NCBI GenBank assembly: GCA_932294295.1 | Contig: OW028585.1 | Location: 24,054,313-24,118,312 of the forward strand | Direction of reading: 5' to 3' | DNA: 64,000 nucleotides | Source of the DNA: Alitta virens | Taxonomy: Eukaryota; Annelida; Polychaeta; Phyllodocida; Nereididae | Shown: one piece after another, positions 1 to 8,837 of the stretch | Numbering within the stretch: position 1 is the stretch's first letter | Layout: every line of letters starts with the position of its first letter | Program-made: the position numbers and the translations under genes | Notes under the pieces: model-generated | What the model was told of the DNA's origin: nothing | Databases searched by the model: none | Seen by the model: only the letters and a program-made list of their open reading frames with translations

Positions 1-767
1 CTTCACTGCAGATTGTCGATACAGTTACCATGATTTAAGGACCTACACTGCAAGTTGTAGATGCAGTTATCATGTTTGGATCAGCTTCACTGCAGATTGT
101 AGATGCAGTTACCATGGTTGGATCAGCTTCACAGCCCATTGTTGATGCAGTTATCATGATTGGATCAGCTTCACTGCAGATTGTAGATGCCATTATCATG
201 TTATGATAACTTGTACTACAGATTGTAGATGCAGATACCATGTTATGATTAGCTTCACTGCAGATTGTAGATGCATTTATCATGTTTTGATCAGTTTCAC
301 TGTAGATTGTAGATGCAGTTACCATGATTTGATGACCTACACTGCAAGTTGTAAATGCAGTTACCATGTTTGGATTAGCTTCACTGCAGATTGTAGATGC
401 CATCATCATGTTATGATAACTTTTACTACAGATTGTAGATGCAGATACCATGTAATAATTAGCTTCATTGCTGATTGTAGATGCATTTATCATGTTTTGA
501 TCAGTTTCACTGTAGATTGTAGATGCAGTTACCATGATTTGATGAGCTACACTGCAGATTGTAGATGCAGTTACCAGATTTGGATCAGCTTCACTGCAGA
601 TTGTAGATGAAGTTACCATGTTTGGATCAGCTTTACTGCACATTGTAGATGCAGTAACCATGTTTTGATCAGCTTTACTGCACATTGTAGATGCAGTTAA
701 TATGGTTGGATCACATTGTAGATGCAGTTACCATGTCTTGATGAGATAAACTGCAAATTGTAGATGG
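1..767. repeat. 42-bp satellite array 1 (left end cut by window)
   Basis: About 18 head-to-tail units of 42 bp with the CTGCAGATTGTAGATGCAG core. Variants alternate ACC/ATC before ATG and CACTG/CATTG before the CAG core. The block ends at the left copy of the 15-bp target-site duplication of the retroposon-like insertion. It closely matches the block ending at 18973 (offset about 18.2 kb), so the two regions descend from one duplicated segment. Confidence 0.95.
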
Positions 768-900
768 TGGGTGGGTGGGTGATTAGGGCTTTACATCCTG
801 TATTTCTGCACTAGTTGGGCTAATTAGGACAGGCAGAGACCATGGCAATGAGACGAAGGATGAAACAGCCATCCAACTTAGGTGCGCAGATTGTAGATGG
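753..900 (-). mobile_element. Retroposon-like (SINE-type) 3' fragment with target-site duplication, copy 1
   Basis: A 118-bp segment (768-885) unrelated to the 42-bp unit is flanked by a 15-bp direct repeat (753-767 and 886-900, ending in ATTGTAGATGG; one mismatch). On the minus strand it ends in a CCCA/CACC tetranucleotide run next to the duplication, as expected for the 3' tail of a non-LTR retroposon. The uninterrupted target is still present beside other spacers, for example around 8172-8200, so insertion rather than deletion is the simplest reading. It is short and carries no open frame of its own, so it is either 5'-truncated or a short element. The tail resembles mollusc SINE tails from memory only. 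Confidence 0.6.
769..788 (+). other. Potential G-quadruplex in the insertion tail
   Basis: Four GGG runs at 769-771, 773-775, 777-779 and 786-788 with loops of 1, 1 and 6 bases fit the usual G4 pattern on the plus strand. They are the complement of the CCCA tail of the retroposon-like insertion. Copy 2 has five runs; copy 3 has only three. Confidence 0.5.
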
Positions 901-959
901 ATATACCAAGTTTAAATCAGCTTCACTGCGGATTGTAGATGCAGGTACCATGTTTGGAT
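886..959. repeat. Spacer-proximal array remnant
   Basis: Just under two 42-bp units between the insertion and spacer 1, including the characteristic ACCAAGTTTAAATCAGC unit that precedes nearly every spacer. Confidence 0.9.
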
Positions 960-972
960 TTTCTGTAGCGGC

Positions 973-979
973 TATATAA
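973..979 (+). promoter_or_regulatory. TATA-like element next to CCAAT, repeated in every spacer
   Basis: TATATAA on the plus strand. The minus strand of the same spot reads GACCAATTATATAGCC, which puts a CCAAT next to a TATATA. It is kept in the spacer copies and lies by the minus-strand ATG that opens into the array. Promoter activity and direction are unknown; an AT-rich word of this length can occur by chance. Confidence 0.15.
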
Positions 980-1064
980 TTGGTCATGAACACTCAGCAG
1001 TACTGTTCACAGGTATACTTCCAATCACCCTCTTGAACCAGGAATGATGCTTCCAATATGGTCT

Positions 1065-1502
1065 TCAGGTTTGAAAAGCTCTGTTGGATGAGGCATGTTG
1101 GGATTCATGTTCAGTCATCACTGGCTGTTCCAGTATGGAAGTACAAGTAGATAGTTGCCCAGTGCAACATGTAACATCAAGATGTCCATATTCCCCTCTT
1201 TGCAAATAATGGACATCCGGAGTAGACCCACAATGATTCTGTAAAGATACAAATATTAGAAAATGAAAGAATTCATAATGAAAGTCCACTTCTTTCTTTT
1301 TTTATCAAATTGATGGGTCACTGTTGCTAGAATATCCCCTAAGGGATTAGATTAGACTTAGTGATTCTAATTATTCAGCAAACCTGAATTAGAAAGTTCA
1401 TGTGTTAATTAATGGAACTTACCTTCTGTAAGTCATCAATCCATCGAAGGCCATCACTCCATCTTCATAGAAATCATCAGATGCCAGGTGGAGAACATGA
1501 TA
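1065..1502 (-). pseudogene. Spliced gene relic in spacer 1 (two exons, 184-bp intron)
   Basis: On the minus strand, an open exon (1502 down to 1423) reads DDFYEDGVMAFDGLMTYR and ends at a textbook donor AAG|GTAAGT. The intron (1422 down to 1239) ends in a branch-like TTCTAAT and TTTGTATCTTTACAG. Splicing joins phase 2 to an exon whose frame continues about 40 residues (including KEGNMDILMLHVALG) to TGA at 1118-1120, about 66 codons in all. A second frame of the same exon is open to 1065 and includes NHCGSTPDVHYLQRGEYGHLDV. That frame has a faint ankyrin-like TP..H...GHLDV pattern, but no family is recognised with confidence. The first exon is preceded in frame by TAA (1503-1505), there is no start codon before it, and sister copies carry frameshifts, so this is best read as a decayed, amplified gene fragment. 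The same structure recurs in all full spacers. Confidence 0.5.
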
Positions 1503-4017
1503 TTATCTCTCTTCAGCATCATAGGCCATCGACAGGTAGTTTTTACTGCAAATTGTAGATGCAGTTACCATGTTTGGATCAGCTTCACAGCAGATTTTAC
1601 ATGCAGTTATGTTATGATCAACTTCACTGCGGATTGTAGATGTTTGGATCAGCTTCATTGCAGATTGTAGATGCAGTTATCATGGTTGGATCAGCTTCAC
1701 TGCAGATTGTAGATGCAGTTATCACGTTATGACAAATTTCACTACAGTTGGTAGATGAAGGTACCATGTTTGGACCAGCTTCACTGCAGATTGTAGATGC
1801 GGTTATCATGTTATGATCAACTTCACTGCGGATTGTAGATGTTTGGATCAGCTTCATTGCAGATTGTAGATGCAGTTATCATGGTTGGATCAGCTTCACT
1901 GCAGATTGTAGATGAAGGTACCATGTTTGGACCAGCTACACTGCAGATTGTAGATGCAGTTACCATGGTTGGATCACCTTCACAGAACATTGTAGATGCA
2001 GTTACCATGTTTGGATCAGCAGATTGTACAGGCAGTTATCATGTTTGGATCAGCTTCACTGCAGATTGTAGATGCAGTTACAATGGTTGGATCAGCTTCA
2101 CAGCTGATTCTAGATGCAGTTATCATGTTTGGATCAGCTTCATTGCAGATTGTAGATGCAGTTACCATGGTTGGATCACCTTCACAGAACATTGTAGATG
2201 CAGTTACCATGTTTGGATCAGCAGATTGTACAGGCAGTTATCATGTTTTGATCAGTTTCACTGTGGATTGTAGATGTAGTTACCATGTTTGGATCAGCTT
2301 CACTGCAGATTGTAGATGCAGTTATCATGTTTGGATCAGCTTCATTGCAGATTGTAGATGCAGTTACCATGGTTGGATCACCTTCACAGCACATTGTAGA
2401 TGCAGTTACCATATTTGGATCAGCAGATTGTAGATGCCATTATCATGTTATGATAACTTTCACTACAGATTGTCGATGCAGATATCATGATATGATCAGC
2501 TTCGTTGCAGATTGTAGATGCAGTTATCATGTTTGGATCAGCTTCATTGCAGATTGTAGATGCAGTTATCATGTTTGGATCAGCTTCACTGCAGATTGTA
2601 GATGCAGTTACCATGTTTCGTTCAGCTTTACTGCAGATTTTAGATGCAGTTACCATGTTTAGATCACCTTCATTGCAGACTGTAGATGCAGTTATCATGT
2701 TTGAATCAGCTTCACTGCAGATTGTAGATATAGTTATCATTGTTATGATATATTTCACCGCAGACTGTAGATGCAGTTACCATGTTTTCATGTGCTAGAC
2801 AGCAGATTGTTGAGGCAGTTATCATGTTTTGATCAATTTTACTGCAGACTATGGATGCAGGTACCAAGTTTGGATCAGCGGATTGTTCAGGCAGCTATCA
2901 TGTTTTGATCAGTTTCACTGCAGATTGTAGATGCAGTTACCATGTTTGGAGCAGCTTCACTGCAGATTGTAGATGCAGTTACCATGGTTGGACCAGCTTC
3001 ACAACCCATTCTAGATGCAGTTACCATGTTTGGATCAGTTTCACTGCAGATTGTAGATCCAGTTACCATGTTTTGATGAGCTACACTGCAGATTGTAGAT
3101 GCAGTTACCAACATTAGATCAGCTTCACTGCAGATTGTAGATGCAGGTACCATGTTTGGATTAGCTTCACTGCAGATTGTAGATGCAGTTTTGTTATGAT
3201 CGACTTCACTGCGGATTGTAGATGCAGGTACCATGTTTGGATCAGCTTCATTGCAGATTGTAGATACATTTATCATGTTTGAATCAGCTTCACTGCAGAT
3301 TGTAGATGCAGTTGTCATGTTTTGATCAGTTTCACTGTAGATTGTAGATGCAGTTACCATGATTTGATGAGCTACACTGCAGATTGTAGATGCAGTTACC
3401 ATGTTTCGTTCAGCTTTACTGCAGATTTTACATACAGTTATGTTATGATCAATTTCACTGCGGATTGTAGATGTTTGGATCAGCTTCATTGCAGATTTCA
3501 GATGCAGTTATCATGGTTGGATAAGGTTCACTGCAGATTGTAGATGAAGGTACCATGTTTGGACCAGCTACACTGCAGATTGTAGATGCAGTTATCAACT
3601 TCACTGCAGATTGTAGATGCAGTTATCATGTTATAATCAACTTCACTGCAGATTGTAGATGTTTGGATCAGCTTCATTGCAGATTGTAGATGCAGTTATC
3701 ATGGTTGGATCAGCTTCACTGCAGATTGTAGATGAAGGTACCATGTTTGGGCCAGCTACACTGCAGATTGTAGATGCAGTTATCAACTTCACTGCGGATT
3801 GTAGATGCAGTTACCATGTTTTGATGTGCTAGACAGCAGATTGTTGTGGCAGTTATCATATTTTGATCAGTTTCACTGCAGACTGTAGATGCAGGTACCA
3901 AGTTTGGATCAGCAGATTGTACAGGCAGTTATCATGTTTTGATAAGTTTCACTGTAGATTGTTGATGTAGTTACCATGTTTGGATCAGCTTCACTGCCGA
4001 TTCTAGATGCAGTTATC

Positions 4018-5445
4018 ATGTTTGGATCAGCTTCATTGCAGATTGTAGATGCAGTTACCATGGTTGGTTCACCTTCACAGCACATTGTAGATGCAGTTAC
4101 CATGTTTGGATCAGCAGATTGTACAGGCAGTTATAATGTTTGGATCAGCTTTACTGCAGATTGTAGATGCAGTTATCATGTTTTGATCAGTTTCACTCCA
4201 GATTGTAGATGCAGTTATCATGTTATGATCGACTTCACTGCTGATTGTAGATGCAGGTACCATGTTTGGATCAGCTTCAGTGCAGATTGTAGATACATTT
4301 ATCATGTATGAATCAGCTACACTGCAGATTGTAGATGCAGTTAACAACATTAGATCAGCTTCACTGCAGATTGTAGATGCAGGTACCATGCTTGGATTAG
4401 CTTCACTGCAGATTGTAGATGCAGTTTTGTTATGATCGACTTCACTGCGGATTGTAGATGCAGGTACCATGTTTGGATCAGCTTCATTGCAGATTGTAGA
4501 TACATTTATCTTGTTTGAATCAGCTTCACCGCAGATTGTAGATGCAGTTGTCATGTTTTGATCAGTTTCACTGTAGATTGTAGATGCAGTTACCATGATT
4601 TGATGAGCTACACTGCAGATTGTAGATGCAGTTACCATATTTGGATCAGCTTCATTGCAGATTGCAGATGCAGTTACCATGTCTTGATTTGATAAACTGC
4701 AGATTGTAGATGCAGTTACCATGTTTGGATCAGCTTCATTGCAGATTGCAGATGCAGTTATCATGTTTGGATCAGCTTCACTGCAGATTGTAGATGCAGT
4801 TACCATGTGTTGATCAGTTTCACTGCAGATTGTAGATGCAGTTACCATGATTTGATGAGCTACACCGCAGATTGTAGATGCAGTTACCAGGTTTGGATCA
4901 GCCTCACTGCAGATTGTAGATGCCATTATCATGTTATGATAACTTTCACTACAGATTGTAGATGCAGATACCATGTTATGATCAGCTTCATTGCAGATTG
5001 TAGATGCAGTTATCATGTTTGGATCAGTTTCACTGTAGATTGTAGATGCAGTTACCATGATTTGATGAGCTACACTGCAGATTGTAGATGCATTTACCAG
5101 GTTTGGATCAACCTCACTGCAGATTGTAGATGCAGTTACCATGTTTGGATCAGCTTCATTGCAGATTGTAGATGCAGTTACAATGTTTGGGTCAGCTTCA
5201 TTGCAGATTGTGGATGCAGTTATCATGTTTGGATCAGCTTCACTGCAGATTGTAGATGCCATTATCATGTTATGATGACTTTCACTGCAGATTGTAGATG
5301 CAGTTACCAACATTAGATCAGCTTCACTGCGAATTGTAGAAGCAGGTAACATATTTGGATTAGCTTCACTGCAGATTGTAGATGCAATTATCATGTTATG
5401 ATCGACTTCACTGCGGATTATAGTTGCAGGTTCCATGTTTGGATC
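4018..5445. repeat. Block duplicated at 9258-10685 (offset 5240)
   Basis: The order of unit variants here, including the 34-bp unit (GATTGTACAGGCAG) and the 39-bp unit (GCAGTTTTGTTATG), is repeated at a constant offset of 5240 bp with a few substitutions. To the right the match ends where the 10.7 kb copy switches to a TTCAGTGCAG / CATGTATGAATCAGC variant found near 4270-4315, which suggests a recombinant edge. Confidence 0.8.
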
Positions 5446-6066
5446 AACTTCATTGCAGATTGTAGATTCATTTATCATGTTTGAATAAGCTTCACCGCAG
5501 ATTGTAGATGAAGTTACCATGTGTTGATCAGTTTCACTGTAGATTGTAGATGCAGTTACCATGTTTGGATCAACTTCATTGCAGATTGCAGATGCTGTTA
5601 TCATGTTTGGATCAGCTTCACTGCAGATTGTAGATGCCATTATCATGTTATGATAACTTTCACTACTGATTGTTGATGCAGATACCATGTTACGATCAGC
5701 TTCATTCCAGATTGTAGATGCAGTTATCATGTTTGGATCACCTTCATTGCAGATTGTAGATGCAGTTATCATGTTTTGATCGACTTCACTGCGGATTGTA
5801 GATGCAGGTACCATGTTTGGATCAGCTTCATTGCAGATTGTAGATACATTTATCATGTTTGAATCAGCTTCACTGCAGATTGTAGATGCAGTTACCAAGA
5901 ATTGATGAGCTACACTGCAGATTGTAGATGCAGTTACCATGTTTGGATCAGCTTCATTGCAGATTGCAGATGCAGTTATCATGTTTGGATCAGCTTCACT
6001 GCAGATTGTAGATGCCATTATCATGTTATGATAACTTTCACTACAGATTGTAGATGCAGATACCAT
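4111..6066 (-). other. Longest open frame: 651 codons of 14-residue repeats, coding status doubtful
   Basis: About 46 tandem copies of a 14-residue unit close to MVTASTICSEADPN, with one cysteine and one methionine per unit. It ends at TGA right after ITACTIC, the stop created by the 34-bp short unit. There is no distinct N-terminus, signal peptide or non-repeat domain. The plus strand is also open in two frames here (SYHVWISFTADCRC and SASLQIVDAVTMFG types). Openness therefore follows from a unit length divisible by three, not from visible selection. A 638-codon sister lies at 6079-7995 and a 555-codon relative at 9351-11018. Without transcript evidence I treat these as non-coding. Confidence 0.2.
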
Positions 6067-8239
6067 GTTATGATCAGCTTAATTGCAGATTGTAGATGCA
6101 GTTATCATGTTTTGATCAGTTTCACTGTAGATTGTAGATGCAGTTACCATGATTTGATGAGCTACACTGCAGATTGTAGATGCAGTTATCATGTTTTGAT
6201 CAGTTTCACTGTAGACTGTAAATGCAGTTACCATGAATTGATGAGATAAACTGCAGATTGTAGATGGAGTTACCAAGTTTAAATCAGCTTCACTGCGGAT
6301 TGTAGATGCAGGTACCATGCTTGGATTAGCTTCACTGCAGATTGTAGATGCAGTTTTGTTATGATCGACTTCACTGCGGATTGTAGATGCAGGTACCATG
6401 TTTGGATCAGCTTCATTGCAGATTGTAGATACATTTATCATGTTTGAATCAGCTTCACCGCAGATTGTAGATGCAGTTGTCATGTTTTGATCAGTTTCAC
6501 TGTAGATTGTAGATGCAGTTACCATGATTTGATGAGCTACACTGCAGATTGTAGATGCAGTTACCATATTTGGATCAGCTTCATTGCAGATTGCAGATGC
6601 AGTTACCATGTCTTGATTTGATAAACTGCAGATTGTAGATGCAGTTACCATGTTTGGATCAGCTTCATTGCAGATTGCAGATGCAGTTATCATGTTTGGA
6701 TCAGCTTCACTGCAGATTGTAGATGCAGTTACCATGTGTTGATCAGTTTCACTGCAGATTGTAGATGCAGTTACCATGATTTGATGAGCTACACCGCAGA
6801 TTGTAGATGCAGTTACCAGGTTTGGATCAGCCTCACTGCAGATTGTAGATGCCATTATCATGTTATGATAACTTTCACTACAGATTGTAGATGCAGATAC
6901 CATGTTATGATCAGCTTCATTGCAGATTGTAGATGCAGTTATCATGTTTGGATCAGTTTCACTGTAGATTGTAGATGCAGTTACCATGATTTGATGAGCT
7001 ACACTGCAGATTGTAGATGCATTTACCAGGTTTGGATCAACCTCACTGCAGATTGTAGATGCAGTTACCATGTTTGGATCAGCTTCATTGCAGATTGTAG
7101 ATGCAGTTACAATGTTTGGGTCAGCTTCATTGCAGATTGTGGATGCAGTTATCATGTTTGGATCAGCTTCACTGCAGATTGTAGATGCCATTATCATGTT
7201 ATGATGACTTTCACTGCAGATTGTAGATGCAGTTACCAACATTAGATCAGCTTCACTGCGAATTGTAGACGCAGGTAACATATTTGGATTAGCTTCACTG
7301 CAGATTGTAGATGCAATTATCATGTTATGATCGACTTCACTGCGGATTATAGTTGCAGGTTCCATGTTTGGATCAACTTCATTGCAGATTGTAGATTCAT
7401 TTATCATGTTTGAATAAGCTTCACCGCAGATTGTAGATGAAGTTACCATGTGTTGATCAGTTTCACTGTAGATTGTAGATGCAGTTACCATGTTTGGATC
7501 AACTTCATTGCAGATTGCAGATGCTGTTATCATGTTTGGATCAGCTTCACTGCAGATTGTAGATGCCATTATCATGTTATGATAACTTTCACTACTGATT
7601 GTTGATGCAGATACCATGTTACGATCAGCTTCATTCCAGATTGTAGATGCAGTTATCATGTTTGGATCACCTTCATTGCAGATTGTAGATGCAGTTATCA
7701 TGTTTTGATCGACTTCACTGCGGATTGTAGATGCAGGTACCATGTTTGGATCAGCTTCATTGCAGATTGTAGATACATTTATCATGTTTGAATCAGCTTC
7801 ACTGCAGATTGTAGATGCAGTTACCAAGAATTGATGAGCTACACTGCAGATTGTAGATGCAGTTACCATGTTTGGATCAGCTTCATTGCAGATTGCAGAT
7901 GCAGTTATCATGTTTGGATCAGCTTCACTGCAGATTGTAGATGCCATTATCATGTTATGATAACTTTCACTACAGATTGTAGATGCAGATACCATGTTAT
8001 GATCAGCTTAATTGCAGATTGTAGACGCAGTTATCATGTTTTGATCAGTTTCACTGTAGATTGTAGATGCAGTTACCATGATTTGATGAGCTACACTGCA
8101 GATTGTAGATGCAGTTATCATGTTTTGATCAGTTTCACTGTAGACTGTAAATGCAGTTACCATGAATTGATGAGATAAACTGCAGATTGTAGATGGAGTT
8201 ACCAAGTTTAAATCAGCTTCACTGCGGATTGTAGATGCA
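4382..8239. repeat. 1929-bp tandem duplication (two copies)
   Basis: Copy A 4382-6310 and copy B 6311-8239, each 45 units of 42 bp plus one 39-bp unit. I saw only about three differences (for example ATCTTG/ATCATG near 4510, GTAGAAG/GTAGACG near 5340, TAGATG/TAGACG near 6090). The junction lies in a GGTACCATGCTTGG unit that in copy B's right flank is followed by spacer 2 instead. This marks a very recent unequal exchange. Confidence 0.9.
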
Positions 8240-8255
8240 GGTACCATGTTTGGAT

Positions 8256-8837
8256 TTTCTGTAGCGGCTATATAATTGGTCATGAACACTCAGCAGTACT
8301 GTTCACAGGTATACTTCCAATCACCCTCTTGAACCAGAAATGATGCTTCCAATATGGTCTTCAGGTTTGAAAAGCTCTGTTGGATGAGGCATGTTGGGAT
8401 TCATGTTCCGTCATCACTGGCTGTTCCAGTATGGAAGTACAAGTAGATAGTTGCCCAGTGCAACATGTAACATCAAGATGTCCATATTTCCCTCTTTGCA
8501 AATAATGGACATCCGGAGTAGACCCACAATGATTCTGTAAAGATACAAATATTAGAAAATGAAAGAATTCATAATGAAAGTCCACTTCTTTCTTTTTTTA
8601 TCGAATTGATGGGTCACTGTTGCTAGAATATCCCCTAAGGGATTAGATTAGACTTAGTGATTGTAATTATTCAGTAAAACTGAACTAGAAAGTTCATGTG
8701 TTAATTAATGGAACTTACCTTCTGTAAGTCATCAATCCATCGAAGGTCATCACTCCATCTTCATAGAAATTATCAGATGCCAGGTGGAGAACATGATATT
8801 ATCTCTCTTCAGCATCATAGGTCAACAGGTAGTTTTT
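8256..8837. repeat. Spacer 2 (582 bp)
   Basis: Middle length class: has CATGATATTATC but the short GGTCAACAGG form. Intron relic at 8535-8718 on the minus strand. Private changes include TTTCCCTCTTTG and CAGTAAAACTGAACTAG in the intron; the TCGAATTGATGG form and CAGTAAAACTGAA are shared with spacer 3. Confidence 0.95.

Larger units (their letters stand above)
960..1544. repeat. Spacer 1 (585 bp, conserved non-42-bp segment)
   Basis: First copy of the conserved spacer, starting TTTCTGTAGCGGC directly after a GGTACCATGTTTGGAT unit and ending GACAGGTAGTTTTT where the 42-bp repeat resumes. Minus-strand intron relic at 1239-1422. Longest length class (585 bp), shared with spacers 10-12: it has the extra ATA in CATGATATTATC and the longer GGCCATCGAC form. 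It shares GATTCTAATT in the intron with spacer 13, against GATTGTAATT in the others. Confidence 0.95.
1545..8255. repeat. 42-bp satellite array 2 (6.7 kb)
   Basis: Begins with the edge module found after every spacer: a 39-bp unit with TTTTACATGCAGTTATG, then a 31-bp unit (GATTGTAGATGTTTGG lacks 11 bases). That 31-bp module is present as a 199-bp tandem pair (about 1624 and 1823). The second half is a 1929-bp tandem duplication. Three of six frames of the unit are stop-free, which produces long spurious open frames on both strands. Confidence 0.95.

Noticed and set aside
35..685. Short and medium open frames throughout (60-330 codons) as separate genes
   Set aside because: All are phases of the same 14-residue repeat in the three stop-free frames of the 42-bp unit, broken where short units occur. 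No distinct domains, no start context, and they overlap on both strands.
764..790. Telomeric repeat (TTAGGG) at the G-rich stretch
   Set aside because: Only a single TTAGGG is present; the G runs are TGGG steps of a retroposon-like tail with flanking target-site duplication.
1065..1289. 74-codon minus-strand frame in spacers as a small protein starting MDFHYEFFHF
   Set aside because: Its first residues lie in the intron (the pyrimidine tract and TTTACAG are inside it). Copies 3 and 6 are frameshifted. It is better read as intron plus exon of a relic.
960..1544. tRNA, snRNA or other structured RNA gene in the spacer
   Set aside because: I looked for A/B-box-like and cloverleaf patterns and saw none convincing; a covariance-model scan (tRNAscan-SE, Infernal) would be decisive.
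1488..1670. Plus-strand 60-codon frame crossing the spacer end (MENMILSLFSIIGH...)
   Set aside because: Present only in the 585-bp class copies, runs from spacer into repeat without any recognisable feature, and is antisense to the better supported exon.
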